This document shows positions 1 to 11,381 of a stretch of 64,000 nt of DNA, piece by piece (positions within the stretch are counted from its first letter, which is position 1; each line of letters begins with the position of its first letter). The notes below the pieces were generated by a model. The model made no database searches. It was not told where the DNA came from and saw nothing but the letters and a program-made list of their open reading frames with translations. A program made the position numbers and the translations under genes. The stretch comes from Progne subis subis. Lineage: Eukaryota; Chordata; Aves; Passeriformes; Hirundinidae. The stretch lies in contig JAKJHU010000838.1 of assembly GCA_022316685.1 (NCBI GenBank), forward strand, positions 1 to 64,000. The letters are read 5' to 3'.

Positions 1-1960
1 CCCTCATTTCATCTCAGTCCATTTGGTCGCAATCACTCCTGTTCCAAATTATTTCGGTTGTTTTCATTCGCACTGTTTCACATCGTATCTCCATTCCTCA
101 TCATTTGTTAGACTTTGTTCTCTGTATTCAAGATTACATTCTCCTTTCCTGAAATGTAGACCTTGCTTTGGGAAAGGGAGTGAAATCTTGTGATGTCAAC
201 AAAGATTAATTGGGCAAGCTTCCGTCCCTTTCCCTTCACTTCTTTGTCATCCCATTCACTTTTTGCTTTTCAGGGGCTTTCAAAATTTTCCATTTTTCAT
301 TTTAAGCTTGCATTTCTTCAATTTCATTTTCTCTCCATCCTTCCTTTATTTCCACTTCTCACCTGGTTGCAGCATTTGAATTTTGGCAAGTGTTGGTCCT
401 TTTCAGTGCCCTTCATTTCATCTCAGTCCATATGGTCTAAATCACTCCCATTCCCAGTTTTCTCCTTTTATTTTTTCCACTTTGCACTGTTTCCAATCAT
501 ATTTCTATTCCTGAGCGATTGCTCAACTTGTTCTCTATTTTCAAAATTTCAATGAGTGTTACTTGGGAAGTTTTGTTCCTTTTCCTTGCACTTCTTGTCA
601 TCCCATTGGATTTTGGCTTTTTATGTGCTTTCAAAATTTTTTTTTTTTTTTCATTTTAACCTTGCACTTCTTCTCCTTCCATTATTTCAATTTCTTGCCT
701 GATGTCAGAATTTGATTTGGAGTAATGTGACAAGTGTTGGTCCTTTTCAGTGCCCCTGATTTTATCTCAGTCAATTTGGTCACAATTCCTCTGGTCCCAA
801 ATTTTCTCGTTAATTTTCATTTGCAGTTTCATTATATATCATTACTTGAGCGTTTGTTCGACTTTGTTCTCTGTATTCAAGATTTCATTCCCTTTCATGA
901 AGGGACGACTTTCCTCTCGGATACCGAATGAAATCTTGCCATTTCAATGGAGATTAATTGGGCAAGCTTCCGTCCCTTTCCCAGCACTTCTTGTCATCCC
1001 ATCCACTTTTGAATTTTCACGTTGTGCGTGAATTTTCCCATTTTCCTTTTAAGCTTGCTTTTTTATCAATTTCTTTTCTTCTCTTTCTTTTATTTTCCTT
1101 TCTTGCCTGATTTCAGCATTTGAATTGGAGTACTTTTGACAAGTGTTGGTTTTTTTCAGTGCCTCTCATTTCATCTCAGACCATTTGGTTTCAACTATTC
1201 TGGTTCCAAATTTTCCCATTGTTTTCATTTGCACTGCTTTGCAGCATGTCTCATTTCCTGAGCATTTATTAGACATTGTTCCCTGTTTTCAAGATTTCAA
1301 TGAAGATTAATTGGTCAAGCTTCTCTTCCTTTCCCTGTACTTCTTGTCATCCCATTCACTTTTTCTTTTTACATGCTTTCAAAATATTCCCTTTTTCAAT
1401 TTAAGTTTGAATATCTTCTACGTGTTTTCCTCTCCTTCCTTTTTTTCCATTTCTTGATGGATTGCAGCATATGAATTGGTGTACATTTGGCAAGTGTTGG
1501 ACCTTTTCACTGCTCCTCATTTCATCTCAGTCCATGTGGCCTCACTCATTTTGGTTCCAAATTTTGTCTGTTTTCATTCGCACTGTTTCTCATCATATCT
1601 CCTTTCCTGAGTTAGACTTTGTTTCCTATTTTAAATATTTCAGAGAAAATACTTCCTTTCAGGAAAGGAAATGTAAACTTGCAATTTCAATGAAGATTAA
1701 TTGGGCAAGCTTCCATCCCTCTCCCTGCACTTCTTGTCAGCCCATTGACTTTTTGATTTTCACATGCTTTCAAATTTTTTAATTTTTCAATTTAAAATTG
1801 CATTTCTTCAAGATATTTTCCCTTCCTTCCTTTATTTCTATTTCTAGCCTGATTATAGCGTTTGAATTGGAGAAATATTGGTAAGTGTTGGTCCATTTCA
1901 CTGCCGCTTTTTTCATCATCCCTACCTCTCCCAACTATCACTAAACCCTTCAGACTTTAA
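1..1960. repeat. Diverged ~380-bp tandem satellite-like repeat
   Basis: A T-rich unit recurs with the phrase AAGTGTTGGTCCTTTTCAGT near 389, 733, 1141, 1493 and 1877, so spacing runs 344-408 bp. Each copy also carries variants of CATTTCATCTCAGTCCATTTGG, AGATTAATTGGGCAAGCTTC and CACTTCTTGTCATCCCATT in the same order. The first copy begins inside the unit at base 1, so the array extends left of the window. Monomers differ by many substitutions and indels. The open frames here are short T-rich chance frames. Whether this is a named satellite cannot be told from sequence alone. Confidence 0.8.
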
Positions 1961-1975
1961 TCCTCACTTTATATT

Positions 1976-2605
1976 GGAGCTTGCCAGGGCCCCACCGCCC
2001 TCCCAGGGAACAAGTCCATCCCCACATCCCAGCTCACCCTGGCCCCAAGCAGCGTCCAGCCATGGCCTGTGTCCTGGTGCTGCAGGCCCTTGGCAAGAGT
2101 CTCTCCCAGCCAGCAATTCCTGCTCTTCCCTGCTCTGGAGCAGCAGCTGCAAGTTGATTTGCTCCCTGGGCTCTGGCCCAGCCCCAAGGCAGGGCCGGGA
2201 CCTTTCCCGAGATCTCTGCCGTCACTGCAATGCTCACAGCTCTGAGGCTGCTGCAGCTCCAGGAGCCTTTGGACATCGTTCCAAGGGGATGCCCAGTCTG
2301 CCACTCTTGTGCTGTGTGTGCAGGGCAGGGGCCTGCACTCCATGATCCTGCTGCCTCCCTCCCAGCTCAGCCTTGGTGTCTCCTCCAGGTGCTGCCAGTG
2401 CTCTTGAGGCCAGGCCAGGAGTGGCACAGCCCCAACATTCCCCTCTCTGGGACATCACCGTGCTGGCAGCTCCAAGGTTCCCATCTCTGTGACACCATGG
2501 CTGGGGGCAGCTCTAACATTCCATGCCTTGGAGACGCTCCAAGGGAAACGTCCAGAGCCACACTCAGTCATCAAACTGGTCGGGCACTGAGCACCCCCGA
2601 CTTGG
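1976..2605 (+). repeat. Dispersed GC-rich repeat R, copy 1
   Basis: This block matches 45626-46499 and 44385-45150 on the same strand and 31231-32261 on the opposite strand. Shared landmarks in order are CAGGGCCCCACCGCCCTCCC, the CTCTCCCAGCCA motif, GGGCAGGGGCCTGCACTCCA and the GGGACATCACCGTGCTG motif. The 40-bp internal unit around TTCCCCTCTCTGGGACATCA occurs about twice here. The copy stops where an LTR begins at 2606. Frames on both strands are open by GC bias and do not resemble a known protein. Confidence 0.8.
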
Positions 2606-3482
2606 TGTAAGAGTCTGTCTGAAGTTCCCCTCATTTGCCTCACAATCATCATAAGGACCCTGAGGACCCCACTGCAGTTCTGGCCTGCTCGAGGTGGATG
2701 CTTGCCATTTGTCTGCAGGTGCATTTTCCTGTGTCACCACACCACAGTACCCTGGCTTTGAGTAGTGTAATGGCAGTTCTGTACCTGAAGATTGCACCTG
2801 CTGCATGGTCAATGCTTCATGACAATAGCCTATGAATTTCCCCACCTCTTGGCCAAGTGGACTTTCTGGGGTAACTTTGGTGGTCCCCCGCAGAAGATCC
2901 CTCATCTGCTCCACAACCACCGTGACAGATGGAGATCAAAGCCCCCTCTCAAGGACTGAGACTGAGACCTCTGTACAAATCTCCTCTCAAGGACTGAGAC
3001 AGGAGACCCCTATAACCCCAGTACGGGGGGGCTGGGGCTGACTTAACTAAAGCGAGATGTTTGCCTGCAGGTGTGGTCGTTGGACCAAGAAGACAATGGC
3101 TCTCGCTTACTGCTGAGAACATGGACTACCTGTTCCCCCTGCGATGGAGGACTATGATAACAACCCCTGAGTGAACCAGAGATTTTGAGAGCCTCCCCCC
3201 GATGTGACAGGCGGATCCATCCACCAGACCACGAGGACTTGGTCTCCACCTTTGGTAGCTATATCCCCTCTTTCCTCTCTCTCTTTCTCTATTTCTTTCT
3301 CTCACTCTTAATCCCTCTATCGCATTTGCTGTGGTCAATCAATAAAAGGTGTTGTTTTGGGTTTTTTTTTTTTTACTTTTGGCATTTGTTTGGACTAATA
3401 CTGACATCCCCTGTGTTGTGTTTTGCACTCTGAGATCTAAAAGAACCATCACAACCCCTGCTTGTTCAAGCACACTGTGAGA
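2606..3482 (+). repeat. Solo LTR, same family as the LTRs of element E
   Basis: Begins TGTAAGAGTCTGTCTGAAG, like the LTRs at 46500 and 52504, and aligns with them throughout. Shared blocks include GGTGGTCCCCCGCAGAAGAT-like sequence and a polyadenylation signal in CAATCAATAAAAGG near 3340. The end is decayed: the usual GATCGTGACA terminus reads ACTGTGAGA. No matching target-site duplication is visible. The left flank is repeat R and the right flank is the pol of element D. Confidence 0.85.
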
Positions 3483-3802
3483 GTCATCTTACATCAGAAA
3501 GCAGAAAATTGGCTTACTATTAGCTGGATTTTAAAATATGAAGCTATCGTGTTACAGTCCCACCAACTGGAGCTTAAGGTTACTCCTGCCCAGAATCCTG
3601 CTCAATTTTTATATGGGAAGCCAACTGAGGAGCTGATTTATGACTGTGTGGAGTTAATTGAATGACAAACTAAAATAAGACATGATCTAAGTGAGATGGA
3701 ATTATCTAAAGGACAGAAATATTTCATTGATGGTTCATCGAGGGCGTTGGAGGGGAAATAAAGATCAGGATATGCAGTTGTTTATGGGAAAAATATGCTA
3801 GT

Positions 3803-4073
3803 GAGAGAAGAGAAGAGAAGAGAAGAGAAGAGAAGAGAAGAGAAGAGAAGAGAAGAGAAGAGAAGAGAAGAGAAGAGAAGAGAAGAGAAGAGAAGAGAAG
3901 AGAAGAGAAGAGAAGAGAAGAGAAGAGAGAGAAGAAGAGAAGAGAAGAGAAGAGAAGAGAAGAGAAGAGAAGAGAAGAGAAGAGAAGAGAAGAGAAGAGA
4001 AGAGAAGAGAAGAGAAGAGAAGAGAAGAGAAGAGAAGAGAAGAGAAGAGAAGAGAAGAGAAGAGAAGAGAAGA
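3803..4073. repeat. (GAGAA)n microsatellite inside RNase H of D
   Basis: About 54 pentamer units of GAGAA/AGAAG, interrupted once near 3926-3936. The pol frame reads GKNM just before and SSWSSQTCELY just after, so the array sits inside the RNase H domain between its first Asp and its Glu. Pentamer repeats keep several frames open, producing long arginine/glutamate or serine/leucine frames that are artefacts. Confidence 0.95.
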
Positions 4074-4406
4074 TTAAGTTCCAGCTGGTCCTCTCAGACT
4101 TGTGAATTATATGGCTTGTACCAGGCTTTAGAACTCCTAAAAGACAAATTGGAGACTCTTTATACTGATTCAAAATATGCTTTTGGGATTGTCCATACCT
4201 TTTGGGAAGATATGGAAAGAAAGAGGTTTGATCAACATCTGAGGGAAAAGGTTGATTCATTAAGAATTGATACTCAAAGTGCTTGAAGCACTAAAGGGAC
4301 CAAAAGAGATAGCGGTAATATATGTAAAAGGCCATTAGAGGGGAATTAGCTATTTAGCAAGGGGAAATAACACAGCTGATGGGGCTATGAAAAAATCAGC
4401 TTTTAA

Positions 4407-4545
4407 ATTAAAAAAAAAAAAACAAAAAACCAAAAAAAAACCCCACAAAACAAAAACAAACACAAACAAACAAACAAACAAAAAACCACAAAAAAAACCC
4501 AAAAAAACCCAACAACAACAAAAAAACCACCACAACAACAATTCA
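4407..4545. repeat. A-rich low-complexity stretch in pol of D
   Basis: Runs of A broken by single or double C (AAACAAACAAAC, AAAAAACCC, CAACAACAA) lie within what should be the RNase H to integrase linker. It separates the RNase H fragment (NTADGAMKKSA) from the next recognisable pol sequence near 4640. Confidence 0.9.
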
Positions 4546-5704
4546 GGTAAATACAACAGAGGTTTGGGAAGAGTTGCCAAAAGCTCATAGCTCTCAGAGG
4601 AGGAACCTATTAAAAATTAGAGGCTAAGAAAGAACAGGGGAAAATGTGTACTCTTGGATGGAAGAGAAATTTTGCCCAAGGCCTGTGCATGAAGGATTTT
4701 AAAGCAATTACATCAATGCACTCATTGGGGCACAAGGGCCTTGTGTGATCATTTTTTTAAAGTATTATGGTTGTATTAGGAGTTTTTAAATAGCCAAACA
4801 AATAACACAAGGATGTCTTACCTGTCAAAAGGTTAACAAGAAAGTAATGAGACAAACCCTGACAAAAATAGCATACTGACCTTTTGAGAGGGTTCAAGTG
4901 GATTATACTGAGCTTCCGAAAGTTGGTAGATGGAAGTATCTTTTAGTGCTAGTAGTCCAACTAACACTCACTGTGTAAAAGCTTGCCCAGCTGCAAGGGC
5001 CACTGCCAAATTTGTAGTTAAAATATTATTGGAACAAATTATTTCCCAATCTGGAGTTATTCAGGCCATTGATTTTGATCAGGCCCCCCGTTTTACCTCT
5101 AGTGTTATTAAGGGGGTAGCACAAGCCATGGGTATTTCCTGGGAGTATTATACTCCTTGGCAGCCTCAGAGCTCTGGGAGGGTGGAAAGGATGAACCAAA
5201 CTATAAAACAACAATTAACCAAATTAATGATTGAGGCTAAGATGTCATGGCTAAAATGTTTACCTCTAGCCTTGCTTAACTTAAGAACACTTCCTAATGC
5301 AGATACGGGGCTTTAAACATATGAAATGCTTTATGGAATGCCATATTCCCAGGAAATACCCCAAACATCAATAATGATTGAAGATATATCTATTCAAAAT
5401 TATATCCAAACAATTGGACAGCATGTGACCAAGTTAAAGGGAAAAGGAATGCTAGCCCAAACGGGACCACTGGGGTTTAAAATTCATAAGATACAACCAG
5501 GAGACTGAGTATTTATTAAAAGCTGGAAAGAAGAGACTTTAACCCCAAAATGGCAAGGTCTGTATTTAACTCTCTTAACAACAGACACATTGGTGAGAAC
5601 AGCAAAGAAAGGGTGGACTCACACATCAAAAGTCAAAGAACCAGTGGAACCACCAATGGCCGCAGTGGAAAATCACCTCACAGCCCAGGGATCTACAAAT
5701 AACC

Positions 5705-5908
5705 TTGGAAAAGAAGGGCAAGAGAATGTCGAGGAGACATCCTAAAAAGAACCACATAAAAAGACCAAGAGAAGTAGAATGTACCAGCCTGAATTGTGAC
5801 TGTAATCCCTGGGGCTGTTTTAGGTACATAGAATGTAGAGAGTTGTGGTATGCCCACTTATTGAAAGCCAGGATTCCAAGAGGCCTTTGTTTGAGTTGTG
5901 AAAGTTAG
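5705..5908 (+). pseudogene. Cys-rich ORF between pol and env of element D
   Basis: After the decayed pol terminus a 67-codon frame contains a basic start (KKGKRMSRRHPKKNHIKR) and then clustered cysteines (CTSLNCDCNPWGCF, IECREL, LCLSC). Provirus A has a Cys/His-rich reading frame at the same pol-env position (10816-11381). The two are not obviously alignable by eye beyond that. I cannot assign a function. It could be a remnant accessory gene or simply pol/env overlap sequence. Confidence 0.4.
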
Positions 5909-5989
5909 ATCCAGAAGGAAACAGATCTAGCACTGAAAATATTAGTGACAACAGGCTGAGTATGCCAGGATAATAAAAAATAGTGGAAG

Positions 5990-7600
5990 CTATGGGTGAA
6001 CAAGACTAAACACAATTTGTGAGCAAAACCAGATCTTAAAAGAGTGGAGTGTGACCTCAACAACCTACCAGGTAAAGACAAAGAATTAAGAGAGAGTAAA
6101 GAGTCAGTGGGTGAAAAAAAAAACCAAAGAGCAACATCAGGGGGCAAGATGAGATTAACCCCTACCCTTGCCATGAAAAAGATGCAGACCTCAACTGTTG
6201 GTGGCAACCCAATAAGTTGGTGGAATGGAAGGGTACGTTATACTGGACCCCTACTCATAATTACTACCTTGAGTCTAAATCCGGCCTGGGCAGGGTCACG
6301 CACCCAGTGTTATCAAACCGTCTGATATGGACGAAGCTTTATATCCGCCACGGTAGGAAACACTCATGTGAATGCAAAATACTTTGCCCAGGAGAAGTTG
6401 CAAGAACATACTGAGAGTGTACAAGAATTTTAGACAGGCCAAAACAAAGAAAAAGGAAGAAAATTAGCAGCTATGTATGTCCCAGGGGAGAGGAATATAT
6501 GTTTCACCAAATCAGTCATGCAAGGACATACTGGTAACAGGGGAGTACAGGATCAGTATAAAGAAAGTTGAGTTCAAAAAGCAATAAAAATATAAAGAAA
6601 ACACAGCATGAAAACCCGGATTCTGATTTATATGAAAACCTAAAGAAGAAGGTGTCCGAATTAAATTTTCCCACCTTGAGCCAAAATTTATTTTTAGACT
6701 TGATGTAGCAAGTAGCAGCTGAATTAAATGTTTTTAATTGCAAGATTTATGAAAGTTCCCATATGACAAAACAGCAGCCATAGAGGTGTGCAGGGCTAGA
6801 GGTTAAGCAAATTTTAAAATGGAATTGAAGTAAAATTACCAAACCAGAAGACAGTCCTAAAGAATGGGTACTAACAGATTCAGTGGTAAGGAACAAGTGT
6901 TTGTTCCCCCCCGAAAAAAGGAATACATCTAAAACCAAAGTTGGAGAGACTCCCTGTAAGAAGGTATATACCACAAACTCTACAGCTAATTGGTAGTGGC
7001 TGGAGGCACCTAATAAATACTGGAGTCAGTTTAAGAACAGTAATTGTACAGTAAAGGAATCAGGGTTATTTTAGTGCAATAGGAGCATAGGAAATCCTGT
7101 CCAGAAAGTAGAAAATCTAAAGACATTTTGGGAAAACCTCCCAAGGACCACAATAGACAGGGACGCTACAGAAGGTATGTTTTGGATTTGTGGAAATGAG
7201 CCTATAGTAAGTTACCTAAGGACTGGAGAGGAAGTTATACAATTGGGATAATACAACCAGGGGTTTTTTGTTACCAAAACCACAAGATAGAATATTGGGA
7301 AAACCACTATAAGAGCAAATACACCGAAAATGGAAATGAGATCTAACAGGAGGGACTCAGACTTGGAGAGATGAAGAATGGCCACCAGAAAAAAAATATT
7401 GAATAATACAGACCCACTACCTGGGCTCAGGATGGAAGCTGGGGATACTGAACCCCTATATATATATGTTGAACTGTAATATTAAATTGCAAACAGTTGT
7501 AAAAAAAAAATAACACTAAAAAAACAGCAAGAGCCCTGGAGCTACTAGCAAAGCAATTATCCCAAACCAGGGTGGCGGTGTATCAGAACGGGCTGGCTGT
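5990..7600 (+). pseudogene. Element D: decayed env
   Basis: Fragments match the envelope frames of A and B2: CWWQPNKLVEWKG (about 6195-6230), the APNKYW surface-subunit segment (about 7005), MFWICGNEP (7172-7200), remnants of the GSWGY segment near 7435 and the TM start ALELLAKQLSQTRVAVYQN (7527-7585). Many stops and frameshifts break it. The ectodomain cysteine motif, membrane anchor and 3' LTR are missing, because sequence similarity stops near 7600, just before provirus A. Confidence 0.75.
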
Positions 7601-7856
7601 TGGCCCTGAGTTTTAGCCTTCTGTGAATGTTGACATTTCCGTAGTGGAGCCTTCTCATACTTGTAACATAAACAAAGTGGTTGTTTTCACATTCCTCTCT
7701 GATGAGGGACAGTTGATGGACTTCTAGCCTGGCCAGTGGAGTGGAGAGGTGGCAACCTTAGTGTCCAATCCCTGGTCATTGTCCAGAATCTATGTAAGCA
7801 AGGTCATCTTGACTTATTAAAGAAAATGTGAGTACTGATCTAGTATCGATACCCAA
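7601..7856. other. Unassigned spacer between D and provirus A
   Basis: No coding similarity is seen. It may be the remaining 3' end of D or part of an unrelated LTR, but nothing in it decides the matter. Confidence 0.5.
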
Positions 7857-8841
7857 CTGTGACGGACAAAACCTCTCTAACAGTTTAAAGTTAGAAAGTG
7901 TATGTTTATTACAACACCGGGCAGCTTGCGGGATAGCTCCCAAATTCACACCGCAGTTTACAGGTGATCACAGAGTCCTTTTATTTACAAAAGTATTAAA
8001 TACCCAAACCACAAATGCATATTCATAACTCTGGTACATCCCATTCCCCGCTTCGTATGGTAATTAGCTCAAAAGCCATTAAGCATGCATAGTTTGTTCT
8101 TTGAAATGTGTCGGTGGTCCTTTTCTTGGGGAGGGATCCCCAAAATGAGGAAGTAAAGAAGTCTTCCTCGTTCTGACCTTTCTACCTTTTCAATGCAAAT
8201 GTGATAGATGAACCCTTGGTAGGACTCCTATTTCCTGTCTTCATCACTGTTCAATGGGTTTCTGGGCAGAGGAGGCCTACAAGTCTTATATTCCTTCTGA
8301 AAAACTCTAATCACTTGTTTTTAAAATTTTGAAAGTTTAATAGTACATAAGATGGTTATAAAAATAGAATTAGAGTAAAAAATTGAACAATTAGGGTTAG
8401 GACAATACGAGACAATAAAAACAAAGTTACAGACATCTGGGTGCCTCCCCAAGCAAAAAAGCTCTGAAGAAGGACCCCCGTTAACAAAGGATTATCTCTT
8501 AAAAGCAACAGCCTGTTAAATATTCATATATTTCATACATGATGCATAAATTCCATTCAAACAAAGAATTGTCTCTGGTTAGTGTCACTTTTTTCCTTTA
8601 ATCTCTATGGCATCTTCAGGGCAGGGCAGGAGAAGTTGGTCTCTTCTGATAAGGAAGTAGTAAATTCTTTTTTTCTCTGAAAGATTTATGTTTTCCTGTG
8701 GTTGGCATATTAAAACAACATTTTAACTACAAAACTTCATTTACCATACTATCAAAATATTAATACAACATTAACAATCAATACAACATAATACATATAG
8801 TAAATATCTTGTGTAGAGCCATATAATATGCATTTTTCACA
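7857..8841 (-). repeat. 3' LTR of provirus A
   Basis: On the minus strand it begins TGTGAAAAATGCATATTATA and ends TTGTCCGTCACA. A TATA-like TATTTAATA near 8000 and AATAAA signals near 7985 and 7907 give a normal U3-R-U5 layout. The first ~560 bases of U3 match the outer sequence at 30250-30820. The R-U5 half has no match there. The env C-terminus and a purine-rich tract abut it. Confidence 0.75.
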
Positions 8842-8862
8842 ATGCTCCCTCTTTCTTTTTAT
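8842..8862 (-). promoter_or_regulatory. Polypurine tract of provirus A
   Basis: Minus strand reads AAAAAGAAAGAGGGAGCAT directly before the TGTGAAAA start of the 3' LTR, the expected place for plus-strand priming in reverse transcription. Confidence 0.7.
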
Positions 8863-8885
8863 AATTAATTTGGCTTGAGCAATAT

Positions 8886-10747
8886 TCATTGTTTTCTAGC
8901 CTTCATTATTAGCTCATTTTTTTCACAAATCAATCTCGCTTCTTTGAAGGGGTCTTCTATATTATTTTGTTTCTTTAACACCATAATCCTTTGTGGTGTT
9001 GTTGTTGTAGGCAACTTTTGGTCAATGTTCACTAATTGCATGCCTTGTACTACACTGGTGACGAGCCGAATGAAACAGGGAATCAGGAAGGAAGAAATAT
9101 TCGACCAGCTGTAGTGCATAAAAGGAAGAAGCCTAACTTTTTCCACCATTCTACTCCCAACACATTATCCCACCAGCTAGTATTTAGCATTGATTCCCAC
9201 TTTTGAGCTGGTACATGGGCGATTTTTCTGATATCATTGACTATGTGCAGGACGGCATCTCCACTGTCGTCTATTTTTAAACAACAATCTGATGTATTGA
9301 ACTTTCCACAAACACCTCCTTCTTCAGCTAATAGATAGTCTAAAGCCAACCTATTCTGCTACACAGCCGCTCTTGTTTGGGTTTGTTGCCTTGATATTAA
9401 TTCCATTGCCTGACCAGTTGTGTTCGTTATTATCTCTACAGCAGCTTGAAGTCTTATAATACGATTTAGCATATAAATTGGGGTTCAATATCCCCAACTC
9501 CCGTCTTGTGCCCAGGTGGCTGGCCCATATGTTTCCAGCATGCGTTCAGGGGGCCATTCCTCATCTCCCCATTTTTGGAATCCTCCAATCAATTCTCTTT
9601 TGTTTCTCTTTAGATCCTCATAAACTGGTATCCCTAATTGATCCCCATCAGGTCCTGGTAAAAGAAAAAATCCTGGCTGTATAATTCCCAGAGTGCAGCT
9701 CCCTTTCCACTGAGAGGGGAGTTTTGGGTATGCTCTTTTTCCACATATCCAAAATAAGCTGTCTGGAGCTTTCCAATAGTTAAATTGTTGTTGATCTATA
9801 TTCTCCCAAAATTTGGAAATTTCCGGGATGCCATAGTAAGGATTTTTACCTTTATCATTATATTGAAAAAGTTTTATTTTATTATCGTGCTTACAATTCA
9901 CTTTTTTTGCTTTTTCTTGGGTCTAATACGCAGTTGGTTCTTCTGGGACCCACCATACAGAAGTTCCATTACTAACCTTATGTCTTTTACAGGGTGTTTT
10001 TCGTACTTCATGAAGGAAGCTTTTCCCAGTGCACCAGAGACATTCTTCCCCTATCATGGCTGAGCTTAAAATCCACCCTTCTGGTCTGTTTTCTCCACTT
10101 GTACTTGCTTGGTTCCATTTTAGAAGCTCAATTGGGCCTAAGCTGCTGCCTTTCCATGGCCATTCTTCTGACATCAAAGCCCCTCCACAGACCCAACAAT
10201 TGGTTATGTTAAGTTCCTTACTTATTCTTTCCCCCAATTCTACAAACTGATTTTTACCCATCCTTGAGATATCTATTTCTTTTTCTAATTGCTGTTCAAG
10301 TTTGGTATACAAATCGTTGACTGAAATTGGCACAGGTTTATGTGGTTGTACTGACTTCGTCTTTTTGCTTATCAATTGCTCTTTTACTAAATCTTGTGCT
10401 TTGTGCCCAGTAATGTAGGTAAAACAAATCCATCTCTCCTCTTTTGGGCACTGACTTCCCATCTTGCTACTCCTTGTTCTTAAGTTCTCTGCAATCCAGT
10501 ACTTCTTCCCTTTATGTATGCAATTGCCTAATTTGGATGGGTTATAACAGTGGCTGTTGACATGAGTGTGAGAAATGAAAAAAGAATCTTGGTGTCTTTC
10601 CATGTACAGCTTTTGGTAACATCTGTAGCATGGCCTTGTCGATATCCCAAAAGGGAGAAGACAAAAATTGAGTGACAGAAAAAGGAGTAACAGAATTCCA
10701 GCATGGCTTATACTCCCACCTCCCATGCCTATGGGGTTGCAACCCAC
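8886..10747 (-). pseudogene. env of provirus A
   Basis: The frame opens at 10747 with a hydrophobic signal-peptide-like stretch (ILLLLFLSLNFCLL). The surface subunit carries a CWVC motif (a CxxC typical of gammaretroviral surface subunits) near 10190. An in-frame TAG lies near 9915. A furin-type site RNKR is near 9615, followed by conserved YGPATWAQDGSWGY. The TM part has [17 protein letters not shown] with the ectodomain cysteines spaced C-x7-C-C, then a Trp-rich membrane-proximal region and an anchor (FFLLCTTAG). The TM frame shifts between 9149 and 9349. It encoded the fusion glycoprotein; it is broken now. Its closest relative here is the env of B2. Confidence 0.85.
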
Positions 10748-10815
10748 AGCAGGTGTATTTGGTCTTCTTGGTGGCGAACACAGAGGCCAATCTGGTCTTG
10801 CCCTCTATTTCCTTG

Positions 10816-11381
10816 TCACTTCCTCTTAGCTAATTTCCAGACAAATTGTTTCTGACGCTCCTTAACTGTCATTTCCCACTGTTCTTCAGGTATCTCCCAT
10901 TCAACAGGCACTAATAATTCCCATCCACAAAACAAAGTTATTATTTCAGTTTCTTCGAATTCTGCCTGGATAGGAGATCGATTTGGCCCTTGACACTTCC
11001 TGCAACGGGAGTGTTGATTGTGTGAACTACAATACCAATTCTTCCCACAATCTAAACATTTACATTTAACCCAGCTAGCATGCCTGGTATTTGGGTGGAT
11101 CAAACAGGGTTTTGGTCTGGCACTGATGGAAGTTGCAGCTCCTCTTCCTCTTTGCATAAATCACAGGCTAAGGCATGAATACAAGAGTTCTCTGTCCGAA
11201 ACAGTCCTGATCCTCCTGTTTGGAGTGGAAATATTCCTCCCCAAGGACGGTATCGGAGGCGTCTCAAAGCTTGTCCAGGAGGTACTTGAAACCACTGATA
11301 TAAGCTTGGCCTTATCTCCCAATTAGGTGTGATCCTGGGTATGTTTCTTGGACTATTTGGGTCTTCCCAGTTCATTACCAC
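10816..11381 (-). pseudogene. Cys/His-rich reading frame between pol and env of A
   Basis: Two overlapping minus frames (11381-11100, then 11157-10816) read as one product with one frameshift near 11120. The first part is Trp/Pro-rich and ends with ACDLCKEEEE. The second contains CLIHPNTRH and a dense zinc-ligand pattern, CKCLDCGKNWYCSSHNQH followed by SRCRKC, then an acidic tail. It overlaps the pol terminus by 29 bp and ends about 70 bp before the env start. Positions and spacing suggest a zinc-binding small protein. I do not recognise the family. Element D has a Cys-rich frame at the same place; provirus B has an AT-rich repeat there instead. Confidence 0.45.

Larger units (their letters stand above)
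3483..5720 (+). pseudogene. Element D: decayed retroviral pol (RNase H and integrase)
   Basis: Translated fragments match the pol frames of proviruses A and B in this window: the RT connection (3490-3660), the RNase H start with DGSSRALEG (3728-3760), TCELYGLYQALELL and YTDSKYAFGIVHTF (4100-4205), and integrase. The integrase core at 4930-5316 keeps the tract TPWQPQSSGRVERMNQTIK, with the last catalytic Glu in RVERMNQ. Stops and frameshifts occur throughout, and the HHCC region (4690-4850) is badly broken. A GAGAA microsatellite and an A-rich stretch interrupt RNase H. The 5' half of pol, gag and the 5' LTR are absent. The family is gammaretrovirus-like (class I ERV). Confidence 0.85.

Noticed and set aside
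190..1782. Phe/Ser-rich frames in the first 2 kb
   Set aside because: T-rich satellite-like repeats. Frames differ between copies and none is conserved.
3724..4286. Arg/Glu-rich and Ser/Leu-rich proteins on both strands
   Set aside because: They are translations of the GAGAA microsatellite, which lacks stop codons in several frames.
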